Source: Rhodoferax sp. (GTDB lineage Bacteria; Pseudomonadota; Gammaproteobacteria; Burkholderiales; Burkholderiaceae_C). From it: 38,295 nucleotides of DNA. Below are positions 8,900 to 16,954 of the stretch, piece by piece. Location of the stretch: the NCBI GenBank assembly GCA_013791765.1, contig VMTC01000056.1, forward strand, positions 1 to 38,295, in the 5' to 3' direction. Each line of letters opens with the position of its first letter. Within the stretch, counting starts at the first letter, position 1. A model generated the notes under the pieces. The model was not told the DNA's origin. It did no database searches and saw nothing but the letters and a program-made list of their open reading frames with translations. The position numbers and the translations under genes are program-made.

Positions 8900-10189
8900 A
8901 TGCGGGCCGCCTTGTGGTTTTTGGGATTGTTCGGCGTCGCGGTGGCCGCAGCGCTGTTTGCGGGCAATAACCAGGGCACTATCACGGTGTTCTGGCCTCC
9001 TTACCGGCTTGATTTGTCGCTCAATCTGGTTGTGCTGCTGTTGGCCCTGTTCTTCTTGGTCTTGCATGTGGCCTTGCGTGCATTGGCTGCCCTGTTCGCC
9101 ATGCCCGGCCATGCGCGCAGTTGGCGTATCCAGCACCAGGAGCGTGCCATGCACGTCGCTCTGCTGGACGCACTGTCACACATGATGGCGGGACGTTTTA
9201 TACGCGCCCGAAAGGCCGCCGAGGTGGTGCTGGCGCGTGAGAGTGCCATGGCCCGCAGCGGCGAAACACTGGCCTACGCAGGGCGCCTGCGCGCGCTGTC
9301 GCATTTACTCGCCGCCGAGAGCGCCCAGTCGTTGCAGGACAAAGTGGCGCGCGAGGATCATTTGCGTCAGTCGCTGGAACAGGCGTCCAGACGCGATGCG
9401 CAGGAAACACGGGAAGGCGTTCAATTACGGGCAGCGCGCTGGGCGTTGGAAGACCACGATGCCCAAGGCGCGTTGCAATGGTTGAACGATTTGCCGCAAG
9501 GCGCCTCCAGACGCACCCTGGCCCTGCGTTTGCGCTTGCAGGCCGCACGTATGGCGCACCAGACCCAGCTGGCGTTGGAGACTGCCCGCTTGCTGGCTAA
9601 ACACCGTGCATTTTCTGCTGTTACTGCACCCGGTATCTTGCGCAGCCTGGCGCTTGACCTGGTGTTCACGGCCTATGACCCGGATCAATTGCAGACCGTG
9701 TGGCGTAAGCTTGAAGAAGCCGAACGTCTGATGCCCGAGGTGGCCATTGAATCGAGCCGCCGCATGCTGAAGGTGGGCGGCGATATCGAACTGGCCCGCA
9801 GTTGGCTGTTGCCGGTTTGGGAGCGCATGTTGGCACAGCCTGGCGCTTTGACGGACGCGCAGCGCATCAGTCTCATCAGCGCCCTGGAAAGCAGCTTTTC
9901 TCTCGCCTCGGGTGCGCCAGAAGCCGCCTGGTTGACGCGCATCGAGCGTGCCCAAATGGCCCATCCAGCCGACGCAAGTTTGCAGTATCTCGCTGGCATG
10001 ACCTGCATGCGGCTACAGCTGTGGGGTAAAGCCCAGCAGTTGCTGCAGCAGTCATTGCCCAGATTGAAGGACAGTGGCCTGGAAAAGAATGCCTGGGTCG
10101 CGCTGGCGGAGTTGGCGGATCAGCGCGGGGATGTTGTGGTGGCCACGCAAGCCTGGAAAAATGCGGCCCAGGTGAGCAGCAGCACGTGA
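8900..10189 (+). CDS. hemY: HemY, TPR-containing heme-biosynthesis-associated membrane protein
   Basis: A 429-residue protein with two membrane helices (about 3-21 and 38-64) followed by a helical tetratricopeptide-type region to the C-terminus. The start MRAALWFLGLFGVAVAAALF and the GNNQGTITVFWPPYRLDLSLN link are typical of the HemY N-terminal domain. It is not the protoporphyrinogen oxidase that bears the same symbol in Bacillus. The function is presumed to be scaffolding of heme enzymes at the inner membrane. It starts 8 bases after hemX and ends the hemCDXY operon. Confidence 0.93.
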   Translation: MRAALWFLGLFGVAVAAALFAGNNQGTITVFWPPYRLDLSLNLVVLLLALFFLVLHVALRALAALFAMPGHARSWRIQHQERAMHVALLDALSHMMAGRFIRARKAAEVVLARESAMARSGETLAYAGRLRALSHLLAAESAQSLQDKVAREDHLRQSLEQASRRDAQETREGVQLRAARWALEDHDAQGALQWLNDLPQGASRRTLALRLRLQAARMAHQTQLALETARLLAKHRAFSAVTAPGILRSLALDLVFTAYDPDQLQTVWRKLEEAERLMPEVAIESSRRMLKVGGDIELARSWLLPVWERMLAQPGALTDAQRISLISALESSFSLASGAPEAAWLTRIERAQMAHPADASLQYLAGMTCMRLQLWGKAQQLLQQSLPRLKDSGLEKNAWVALAELADQRGDVVVATQAWKNAAQVSSST

Positions 10190-10223
10190 CTGACTTTAAT
10201 TTTGGGACTACTATCCAAATTCT

Positions 10224-11297
10224 ATGAGCACCTTAATTGAACACATTTTGAAATTGACCGATTACCGCGATCGGGATTTGCTCGAACTGACGTTGTCCAA
10301 GGCTTTGATTGATTTGCTGCCGATTCAGCGCATCGTCATTGCGCGGGTCATGAGTGAGGAGGGTGAGCAGCGCTGGCTGGAAGTGGCGCGGCTCGACGCC
10401 AAGGGCGGCGGCAAAGTCATTGATCCGCTGCGGGTTGACTTCCTGACCCTGGCGCGGCTTGACGATGCGTCTGATCGCTTGAAGTGCCTGCTTGGGCGAG
10501 AGATGATCGAAATCGCCTGGGCCGGGGCCGACGGACCGCGCATTTATATGCTTCCCTTGTTTTCTGACTCACGCAAGGATGACGCCGGGGTCATCGAGAT
10601 TCACTCGGATGCGATCCTGACCGCTGAGCATCTGCTGATGGTCGAACAATTGCGGCGTATTTACCGCAACATGTATTCCTTGCTGGAATACAGCGACCGC
10701 GACGCCCTGACCGGCTTGCTCAATAGAAAATCGCTCGATGATGCGTTTTACAGTGCGGTGCTCGAAGAACTCGATGGTCTCGCCGGTGCCGCGCGCACGG
10801 CCGCTGCGTCGCCAGCACTCAATCAGGAGCGCCGACACCGTGTGCCGGCAAATTACTGGCTTGGCTCTGCCATAGTTGACAATTTTGCGCTGATCAGGGA
10901 GAAGCACGGTCATCTGATTGCCGAAGAAGTGCTGCTTCTGGTGGCGCGCGTGATGAACAACACCTTTCGCACCTACGACCGCATTTACCGCTTTGGTGGC
11001 GAGCATTTTGGCGTATTGATGCATTGTCCCGATGAGGCCCTGGTGCTGGCCGCCTTTGAGCGCTTTCGCACCAATGTTGAAAAGTTTAATTTCCCGCAAG
11101 TCGGCCGTGTGACCGTGAGTTGCGGCTTTACCAGTGTGCTGGCCGATGATTCACCCAGCAGTGCGCTGGAGAAAACCGAACTTGCCGTTGATTTTGCGCA
11201 GCGAAGCGGTCGCAACAAAGTATGCAGTCACCTTGGCCTGGTGCGTCGGGGCTTTTTCGGCGATGCACCCAAGGTGGGCGGGGTCGATATTTTTTAA
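10224..11297 (+). CDS. GGDEF-domain protein with altered signature motif (GGEHF)
   Basis: A 357-residue cytosolic protein. The N-terminal half (1-150) resembles a GAF-like sensor; residues about 158-330 are a GGDEF domain starting at DRDALTGLLNRKSL. Active diguanylate cyclases carry GG(D/E)EF; here residues 258-262 read GGEHF, with His replacing the catalytic Glu. The metal-binding Asp region (VDNFALIREKHGH) is partly retained. The enzyme is therefore probably weak or inactive and may act as a c-di-GMP or GTP binding regulator (inference). The C-terminal 25 residues extend past the domain. It starts 34 bases after hemY and ends at a strong bidirectional terminator. Confidence 0.85.
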   Translation: MSTLIEHILKLTDYRDRDLLELTLSKALIDLLPIQRIVIARVMSEEGEQRWLEVARLDAKGGGKVIDPLRVDFLTLARLDDASDRLKCLLGREMIEIAWAGADGPRIYMLPLFSDSRKDDAGVIEIHSDAILTAEHLLMVEQLRRIYRNMYSLLEYSDRDALTGLLNRKSLDDAFYSAVLEELDGLAGAARTAAASPALNQERRHRVPANYWLGSAIVDNFALIREKHGHLIAEEVLLLVARVMNNTFRTYDRIYRFGGEHFGVLMHCPDEALVLAAFERFRTNVEKFNFPQVGRVTVSCGFTSVLADDSPSSALEKTELAVDFAQRSGRNKVCSHLGLVRRGFFGDAPKVGGVDIF

Positions 11298-11311
11298 GCG
11301 GGCGTAGGTAT

Positions 11312-11340
11312 AAAAAAGGGCACTCAAAGTGCCCTTTTTT
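11312..11340. terminator. bidirectional rho-independent terminator
   Basis: A perfect 13-base inverted repeat: AAAAAAGGGCACT (11312-11324), loop CAA, AGTGCCCTTTTTT (11328-11340). It has a T tract on both strands, so it ends the GGDEF-gene transcript on plus and the rne transcript on minus. Confidence 0.95.
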
Positions 11341-11369
11341 GTGGCTGCCCCTTAGGGCAGTGGATGGCC

Positions 11370-14339
11370 TTACTGCGGCTCTTTTTCCTCAAAAGGCAAG
11401 GTCATGTTGCGCAGGTCGCGTTTGGTTTCCACGAGGACAAGCGGTTCACCACCGATTTTCACTACGGCTGGGCGTTCACGGGGCACGTGAATGGGCTTGG
11501 GTTCGGCCGCGATGGCCGCCTGCACCGCTGCAATCCTTTCGGGATTCGAGTTGACCCAGTTCAGGCCAGAACTCTGTGCGACCTGGACCAACTCGCCCAA
11601 TGGCAGTTCAAACTGCTCCAGCGCGGGCATGGCTGTTGGTGCCGAATCCGGTGCAGCTGGTGCTGACACGGGAGGCGCAGCGACCACGGGCATTGCGACG
11701 GGCTTCGCCGCAGCAGATACCACCGCGACAGCGACTGCGGCCGGCACGGCGGCAGCCGCGATTGGCGCCGTGGCGGAGACGGGAGCCTCGGCGCTGGCTG
11801 TGAAGTAGGACTTGCGGGGCTCCTCGGCTAGAGCCTCGGGCTCGGCCTGGTTTTCACGCATCGCCTGGTCTTGACGCTCGCCTTGCTCGGGGCGCTCAGC
11901 GCGAGGGGCGCGATCACGGCCATAACGGTCGCGCGTGCGCTTTTCACGCGCTGCAGAACCTTCGGCGCGCTCGGCGGCTTGATCGGCGAGAAAAGCCGCC
12001 TCATGGTCTACAGCCTTCTCTTGCGACGGGGCGACGAAATCGGCGCGGTTGCCGTCCTGATTGACCGCGTCAGTGGGTGCATTGGCGGGGTTGGCGTCGG
12101 GACGGCGGCTGCGTTCGGGCCGACGCTCATTGCGCAGGTCGGGCCGAAGTTCATCGCGATCAACCGGGCTGGCTGCCTCTGCACCCTCTACTCGCTCGCC
12201 GCGGTTGCGGCCACCGCGGCCACCGCGGCCGCCACGCTCGGAATTGCGCGGTGGGCGTTCTTGGCCGGGTTCTGCTCCGGGGGCATCCTGTGAAGGCCGG
12301 TTGAGCGGCGCCTGCATTGGCGCAGCGCCGGCATCGATCGCGCCAGGGCGGCCTTCGCCGTCGAAGCGCTCACGCAGGCCGGAGGCTGGGCGCTCGCCGC
12401 GGCCACCTTTGGCGCCGCGACCGTCAGTCCGACCTTCGCCACGACCACCGCGGCCACCGCGGCCGCCACGACCTTCATCGCGACCTTCGCCACGGGGTTC
12501 ACCGCGACGGGCGCCCTCACGGCTTGGGCGTTCCTCTAGCTTGGTGGCTTGCCCTGCGTCCACCTTGGGCTGCGCTTGGGATGCGGGTGCGGCTTCAGGC
12601 GCGAAAAGTCGCTTGAGCCAGGCAAAGAAACCACTCTCCACGGGCGCCACCGGGGCTGCTGGCACGTGCCGGGGTGCCGTGTGCGCGGCTATGACGGGCT
12701 TGATGGGCTCGGGTTTTGGAATGGCCGCAGGTGCCGGTGCATCGGGCAATACGCCCTTGATGATCGGTGTCTGCTTGTTGGTGGGTTCCTGTGAACGGCG
12801 CGTCACTGCCGTGGCGTCTTCCATCTGATCGGCCATCTTGTAGCTCGATTCGATGTTGTCCAGGCGCGGGTCATCATGCTTGAGCCGCTCAAGCTTGTAG
12901 TTGGGGGTTTCCAGGTTTTTGTTGGGCACCATCAGCACATTGATGCGCTGCTTGACTTCGATCTTTGCAATTTCGGCCCGCTTTTCATTGAGTAAAAAGG
13001 AGGCAACGTCAACCGGAACCTGGCACAGCACCGAAGCCGTGTTGTCTTTGAGCGACTCTTCCTGAATGATGCGCAGAATCTGCAAAGCACTCGATTCCGT
13101 GTCACGGATATGGCCGGAGCCGCCGCAACGCGGGCAGGGAATGGAGGCACCTTCTGACAAGGCGGGACGCAAGCGCTGGCGGCTCATTTCCATCAGGCCA
13201 AATTTGCTGATAGTGGCAAACTGCACGCGGGCACGGTCTTGCCGCAAGGAGTCACGCAGGCGGGTTTCGACGTCGCGGCGGTTGCGGCTTTCTTCCATGT
13301 CGATAAAGTCGATCACGATCAGGCCGCCCAGGTCGCGCAGGCGCATCTGGCGCGCCACCTCTTCGGCGGCTTCCAGGTTGGTGCGGGTAGCCGTTTCTTC
13401 GATGTCACTGCCCTTGATGGCGCGGGCAGAGTTCACGTCCACTGACACCAGCGCTTCGGTGTGGTCAATCACAATTGCGCCGCCGCTGGGCAATTGCACG
13501 GTGCGGGCATAGGCCGATTCGATCTGGTGCTCGATCTGGAAACGGCTGAACAGCGGCGCATCATCGCGGTAGCGCTTGACGCGGTCGGCGTGCTCGGGCA
13601 TGACGTGGGCCATGAATTGCTGGGCCTGGTCAAACACGTCGTCGGTGTCGATCAGGATGTCGCCGATGTCATTGTTAAAGTAATCGCGGATGGCGCGGAT
13701 CACCAGCGATGATTCCTGGTAAATCAGGAAGGCACCCTTGGCACCCTTGGATGCGCCGTCAATGGCGGCCCATAGTTTGAGCAGGTAGTTCAGGTCCCAT
13801 TGCAGTTCGGGTGCACTGCGGCCAATGCCAGCGGTGCGGGCAATGATGCTCATCCCGTTGGGGTATTCAAGCTGATCGAGAGCTTCTTTCAGGTCGGCCC
13901 GGTCTTCGCCTTCAATGCGGCGCGACACACCGCCACCGCGTGGGTTGTTGGGCATCAGCACGACATAGCGCCCGGCCAGCGACACAAAAGTGGTCAGGGC
14001 CGCGCCTTTGTTGCCGCGTTCTTCCTTTTCCACTTGCACCAGCAGTTCCTGGCCTTCACGGATGGCATCCTGAATGCGGGCCTGGCCGACGGCCACGCCT
14101 TGTTGAAAATACTGGCGGGAAATTTCCTTGAACGGCAGAAAGCCGTGGCGGTCTTCACCGTAATCGACAAAACAGGCTTCGAGGGAGGGTTCGACGCGGG
14201 TGACGATGGCCTTGTAGATGTTGCCCTTGCGCTGTTCGCAGCCTTCGATTTCAATCTCGTAGTCGAGGAGTTTTTGTCCATCGACAATGGCCAGGCGGCG
14301 TTCTTCAGCCTGCGTGGCGTTAATCAGCATCCGTTTCAT
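11370..14339 (-). CDS. rne: ribonuclease E
   Basis: A 989-residue endoribonuclease that initiates mRNA decay and matures rRNA and tRNA, scaffolding the degradosome at the membrane. The N-terminal catalytic half shows the S1 domain (YEIEIEGCEQRKGNIYKAIV), the catalytic Asp pair in VIDHTEALVSVDVNSA and LIVIDFIDM, and the zinc-link CPRCGGSG. The C-terminal half is low-complexity: long Arg/Gly-rich tracts (GRGGRGGRGEGR-type), acidic/basic linkers and an Ala/Val/Pro-rich segment, ending in a conserved LPFEEKEPQ-type tail. The start at 14339 (MKRMLINATQ) has GAAGGA nine bases upstream; an ATG three codons earlier abuts that ribosome site and is unlikely. A long 5' leader upstream fits RNase E autoregulation. 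Confidence 0.97.
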   Translation of the reverse strand: MKRMLINATQAEERRLAIVDGQKLLDYEIEIEGCEQRKGNIYKAIVTRVEPSLEACFVDYGEDRHGFLPFKEISRQYFQQGVAVGQARIQDAIREGQELLVQVEKEERGNKGAALTTFVSLAGRYVVLMPNNPRGGGVSRRIEGEDRADLKEALDQLEYPNGMSIIARTAGIGRSAPELQWDLNYLLKLWAAIDGASKGAKGAFLIYQESSLVIRAIRDYFNNDIGDILIDTDDVFDQAQQFMAHVMPEHADRVKRYRDDAPLFSRFQIEHQIESAYARTVQLPSGGAIVIDHTEALVSVDVNSARAIKGSDIEETATRTNLEAAEEVARQMRLRDLGGLIVIDFIDMEESRNRRDVETRLRDSLRQDRARVQFATISKFGLMEMSRQRLRPALSEGASIPCPRCGGSGHIRDTESSALQILRIIQEESLKDNTASVLCQVPVDVASFLLNEKRAEIAKIEVKQRINVLMVPNKNLETPNYKLERLKHDDPRLDNIESSYKMADQMEDATAVTRRSQEPTNKQTPIIKGVLPDAPAPAAIPKPEPIKPVIAAHTAPRHVPAAPVAPVESGFFAWLKRLFAPEAAPASQAQPKVDAGQATKLEERPSREGARRGEPRGEGRDEGRGGRGGRGGRGEGRTDGRGAKGGRGERPASGLRERFDGEGRPGAIDAGAAPMQAPLNRPSQDAPGAEPGQERPPRNSERGGRGGRGGRNRGERVEGAEAASPVDRDELRPDLRNERRPERSRRPDANPANAPTDAVNQDGNRADFVAPSQEKAVDHEAAFLADQAAERAEGSAAREKRTRDRYGRDRAPRAERPEQGERQDQAMRENQAEPEALAEEPRKSYFTASAEAPVSATAPIAAAAVPAAVAVAVVSAAAKPVAMPVVAAPPVSAPAAPDSAPTAMPALEQFELPLGELVQVAQSSGLNWVNSNPERIAAVQAAIAAEPKPIHVPRERPAVVKIGGEPLVLVETKRDLRNMTLPFEEKEPQ

Positions 14340-14865
14340 GGGGAGCATTCCTTCAATTCAAATAACAAATAAGCTCTTGACGAGCCATTGATACCGGAAC
14401 TGACGCTTTGAATTGAGGAGGAAAAAGCCGGAGAACCAGGATTTAAGCAAAAAATCCGGGTGTAGGCGCGTGGAGGGGAACGGGTTGCCTGGGTTGCGAA
14501 TTTGCTATTAAATAAACAGCGTCATTCGTCCATTGTGTGGGCGCCGATGGCCAATTCATGCCAATCCATGGCGCGCAAACGCGCCCCAGGCAGCGGTGAA
14601 TCAGGCTCAACAACACAAACATCTCGTTTCATTCCGGTCACAGGCAAAACTGTCTGTGATCTTGGGGTATTCCGTATCAGGGTTTCAAAGCGTCGTCTTG
14701 ACCGTTTGTCTTGCAGGCCACTGCAAGCATCTGGCTTGCGGTTTGCGGGCATGGGCAATCGGCGGTATCGACCTTCTGGCGGTGCTGCTGGGTGCTGGTG
14801 AACTAAACTCCACCTATATATTGAATTAACTTCTCGTTAAATCAACCACTTACAGCTCTTCGCTA
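14340..14865. other. divergent intergenic region, rne leader and rluC upstream DNA
   Basis: About 525 bases between divergently transcribed rne and rluC. On the minus strand it would form the long rne 5' leader, which in E. coli is the target of RNase E autoregulation. It contains an imperfect stem at 14436-14460 and AT-rich patches near 14500-14520 and 14810-14850 that could hold promoters; no hexamer pair is good enough to call. No convincing gene was seen. Confidence 0.6.
14436..14460 (-). promoter_or_regulatory. stem-loop in the rne 5' leader
   Basis: CCAGGATTT (14436-14444) pairs with AAATCCGGG (14452-14460) with one mismatch and a 7-base loop. It lies about 100 bases upstream of the rne start, on the transcribed leader. 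A role in autoregulation by RNase E is inference from E. coli, where leader hairpins recruit the enzyme. Confidence 0.4.
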
Positions 14866-15906
14866 GTGAAACACATTATAGGGGGCAATCTTGCCCCGCC
14901 AAAACCCCAGGTGACAACGATCTGCGTCGATGAAGACTCGGCCGGGCAGCGTCTGGACAATTTTCTAATGCGCTACCTCAAGGGCGTGCCCAAAACCCAT
15001 GTCTATCGCATCATCCGCAGTGGTGAGGTCAGGGTGAACAAAGGTCGGGCCTGTGCCGATGCGCGTGTGGCAACGGGCGATACCGTGCGTCTGCCACCGG
15101 TGCGAATCTCCGAGCGCGTCGCGGAAAAAGCCGAGGCGATGGCGCAAGGCATGGCGCGAGGAGCACCAAGGCGAGACTTTCCCATTTTGTTTGAAGATGA
15201 CCATGTGCTGGTGATCGACAAGCCAGCCGGCGTGGCCGTCCACGGAGGGTCGGGCGTGAGCTTCGGCGTGATTGAACAATTGCGCATGGCCAGGCCCGAG
15301 GCTAAGTTTCTGGAACTGGTGCACCGGCTTGACCGCGACACCAGCGGCATTTTGTTGATTGCCAAGAAGCGCAGCGCCCTGACCCGGCTGCAAAGTCAGT
15401 TTCGCGAGCGTGAAACCGGCAAGACCTATCTGGCCTTGGTGGCCGGAAACTGGCCTGCCAACAAGAAAGTGCTGGACAAACCGCTCTATAAATACCTCCT
15501 GCCTGCCAAAGACGGCAGTGCTGGCGAGGGTGAACGGCGCGTCAAGGTGGTGCCCCGCAGCGACCCCGAGGGCATGCCCTCGGTCACTCTGGTGAAGGTG
15601 CGGGCCAGTCAGTCCACGGCTTTCAGCTTGCTGGAGGTCACGATCAAGACCGGGCGCACACATCAGATCCGGGTTCATCTTGCCAGCGAGGGCCACCCGA
15701 TTGCGGGTGACGACAAATATGGCGACTTTGGTCTGAACAAGCAGCTGCTGCAGTCTGGACCCAGGCCCGCCCTCAAACGCATGTTTTTGCATGCCTGGCG
15801 CTTGCAGTTCAACCATCCCACCAGCGGTGAGCGCCTCGAACTGCTGGCCCCCTTACCGACTGAACTTGAGATTTTTTCCGACCATGCCGCACCTTCTGCA
15901 TCTTGA
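14866..15906 (+). CDS. rluC: 23S rRNA pseudouridine synthase, RluC/RluD family
   Basis: A 346-residue RNA-modifying enzyme. The N-terminal S4 domain is GQRLDNFLMRYLKGVPKTHVYRIIRSGEVRVN. The catalytic domain has VLVIDKPAGVAVHGG and LVHRLDRDTSG, whose second Asp is the nucleophile, plus KTGRTHQIRVHLASEGHPIAGDDKYGD. Enzymes of this kind convert uridines 955, 2504 and 2580 of 23S rRNA. RluC rather than RluD is favoured because of its position next to rne, which is also seen in E. coli. The start is a GTG at 14866; no strong ribosome site is visible. Its 3' end overlaps the HAD phosphatase gene by 23 bases. Confidence 0.93.
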   Translation: MKHIIGGNLAPPKPQVTTICVDEDSAGQRLDNFLMRYLKGVPKTHVYRIIRSGEVRVNKGRACADARVATGDTVRLPPVRISERVAEKAEAMAQGMARGAPRRDFPILFEDDHVLVIDKPAGVAVHGGSGVSFGVIEQLRMARPEAKFLELVHRLDRDTSGILLIAKKRSALTRLQSQFRERETGKTYLALVAGNWPANKKVLDKPLYKYLLPAKDGSAGEGERRVKVVPRSDPEGMPSVTLVKVRASQSTAFSLLEVTIKTGRTHQIRVHLASEGHPIAGDDKYGDFGLNKQLLQSGPRPALKRMFLHAWRLQFNHPTSGERLELLAPLPTELEIFSDHAAPSAS

Positions 15907-16570
15907 GACATCCAGAGCACGCCAGTTCGATTTGATTGCCTTCGACTGGGATGGCACCTTGTTTGACTCAACTGCCATCATCACGCGTTGCATTCAAAAC
16001 GCCGTGCGTGACGTGGGTGGCGCGGTGCCGAGCGACAAGGACGCGGCCTACGTGATCGGCATGGGCTTGATGGAGGCCTTGGCACACGCGGCGCCGGACG
16101 TGCCAGTGGAGAGATACCCCCAGTTGGGCGCGCGTTACCGCCACCATTACCTGGCTCGCCAAAGTGATATCAGCTTGTTTGACGGTGTGTTGACGCTACT
16201 GGCAGAGTTGAAAACGCGCCAGCACTGGCTGACGGTGGCCACCGGCAAGAGTCGGCGCGGCCTGGACGATGCCTTGCAGGCGGTGGAACTCAAGGGCTTG
16301 TTCGATGCATCGCGTACGGCGGATGAAACGGCGGGCAAACCCGATCCTCGCATGCTGCAGGAGTTGATGCGGGAATTTGATGTTTTGCCGGCACGCACGC
16401 TGATGATTGGTGACACCACGCACGATCTGCAGATGGCACTCAACGCCGGTTGCGCCAGCGTTGCGGTGAGTTATGGCGCCCACGAGCCCGAGGCCTTTGC
16501 CGTCTTGCAGCCGCGTTTCATTGCCCATTCAGTTGGCGATCTGCACCACTGGTTGCTGGGCAATGCCTGA
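15884..16570 (+). CDS. HAD-superfamily phosphatase, phosphoglycolate phosphatase-like
   Basis: A 228-residue cytosolic hydrolase. Motif I is DWDGTLFDS with nucleophile Asp21 and acid/base Asp23, motif II is TVATGKS, the conserved Lys is in AGKPDP and motif IV is MIGDTTHDLQMA. A helical cap lies between motifs I and II (subclass IA), as in phosphoglycolate and pyrophosphatase enzymes. The substrate cannot be fixed from sequence. The start at 15884 lies inside the rluC 3' end in another frame; a longer frame from 15791 gives residues unlike the family. This rluC-HAD pair followed by a Rieske gene and sppA looks like one operon. Confidence 0.88.
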   Translation: MPHLLHLETSRARQFDLIAFDWDGTLFDSTAIITRCIQNAVRDVGGAVPSDKDAAYVIGMGLMEALAHAAPDVPVERYPQLGARYRHHYLARQSDISLFDGVLTLLAELKTRQHWLTVATGKSRRGLDDALQAVELKGLFDASRTADETAGKPDPRMLQELMREFDVLPARTLMIGDTTHDLQMALNAGCASVAVSYGAHEPEAFAVLQPRFIAHSVGDLHHWLLGNA

Positions 16571-16588
16571 TTGCTTTGATTCCCGCGC

Positions 16589-16954
16589 ATGGAGCAACTG
16601 ATCCCCCTTTGCCCGTCGGCTGATTTGATCGACAGTGGCGACGGCGTGCCGTTTGATGTGGTCTATTGCAGCCGAGCTGGGCGTGGCTTTGCCATCCGTT
16701 ACCACGGCCAGGTCTATGCCTACCTGAATCAATGCTCGCATGTGCCCATGGAGATGGATTACCAGCCGAATCATTTTTTTGACAGCACCGGTCACTGGTT
16801 GATGTGTGCCACACACGGTGCCATTTATTCCCCCCGGACCGGCCACTGCCGCATGGGACCGTGCCGGGGTGGCTTGATAAAAATTGATATTTCTGAGGTT
16901 GGTGGCGTCGTGCACTGGCATACTGCGCCCAATCTCAAACCCCGAGAGTTTTAA
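16589..16954 (+). CDS. small Rieske [2Fe-2S] protein
   Basis: A 121-residue single-domain ferredoxin-like protein. The cluster ligands are visible: Cys49 and His51 in CSH, Cys73 and His76 in CATHGAIYSPRTGHC. No signal peptide or membrane helix, so it is cytosolic. Stand-alone Rieske proteins serve as electron carriers or as uncharacterised redox modules. It begins 18 bases after the HAD phosphatase and its stop codon directly touches the sppA start, arguing for co-expression, but a functional link with the protease is not known. Confidence 0.88.
   Translation: MEQLIPLCPSADLIDSGDGVPFDVVYCSRAGRGFAIRYHGQVYAYLNQCSHVPMEMDYQPNHFFDSTGHWLMCATHGAIYSPRTGHCRMGPCRGGLIKIDISEVGGVVHWHTAPNLKPREF

Noticed and set aside
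12061-12828. Pro/Arg/Ser-rich 255-codon frame opposite the rne tail
   Set aside because: A by-product of the repetitive Arg/Gly codons of RNase E read backwards.
14498-14525. TTTGCTATTAAATAA upstream of rluC as a further element copy
   Set aside because: It has only a TAGC-like half on the minus strand with no GGGCTA at the fixed distance.
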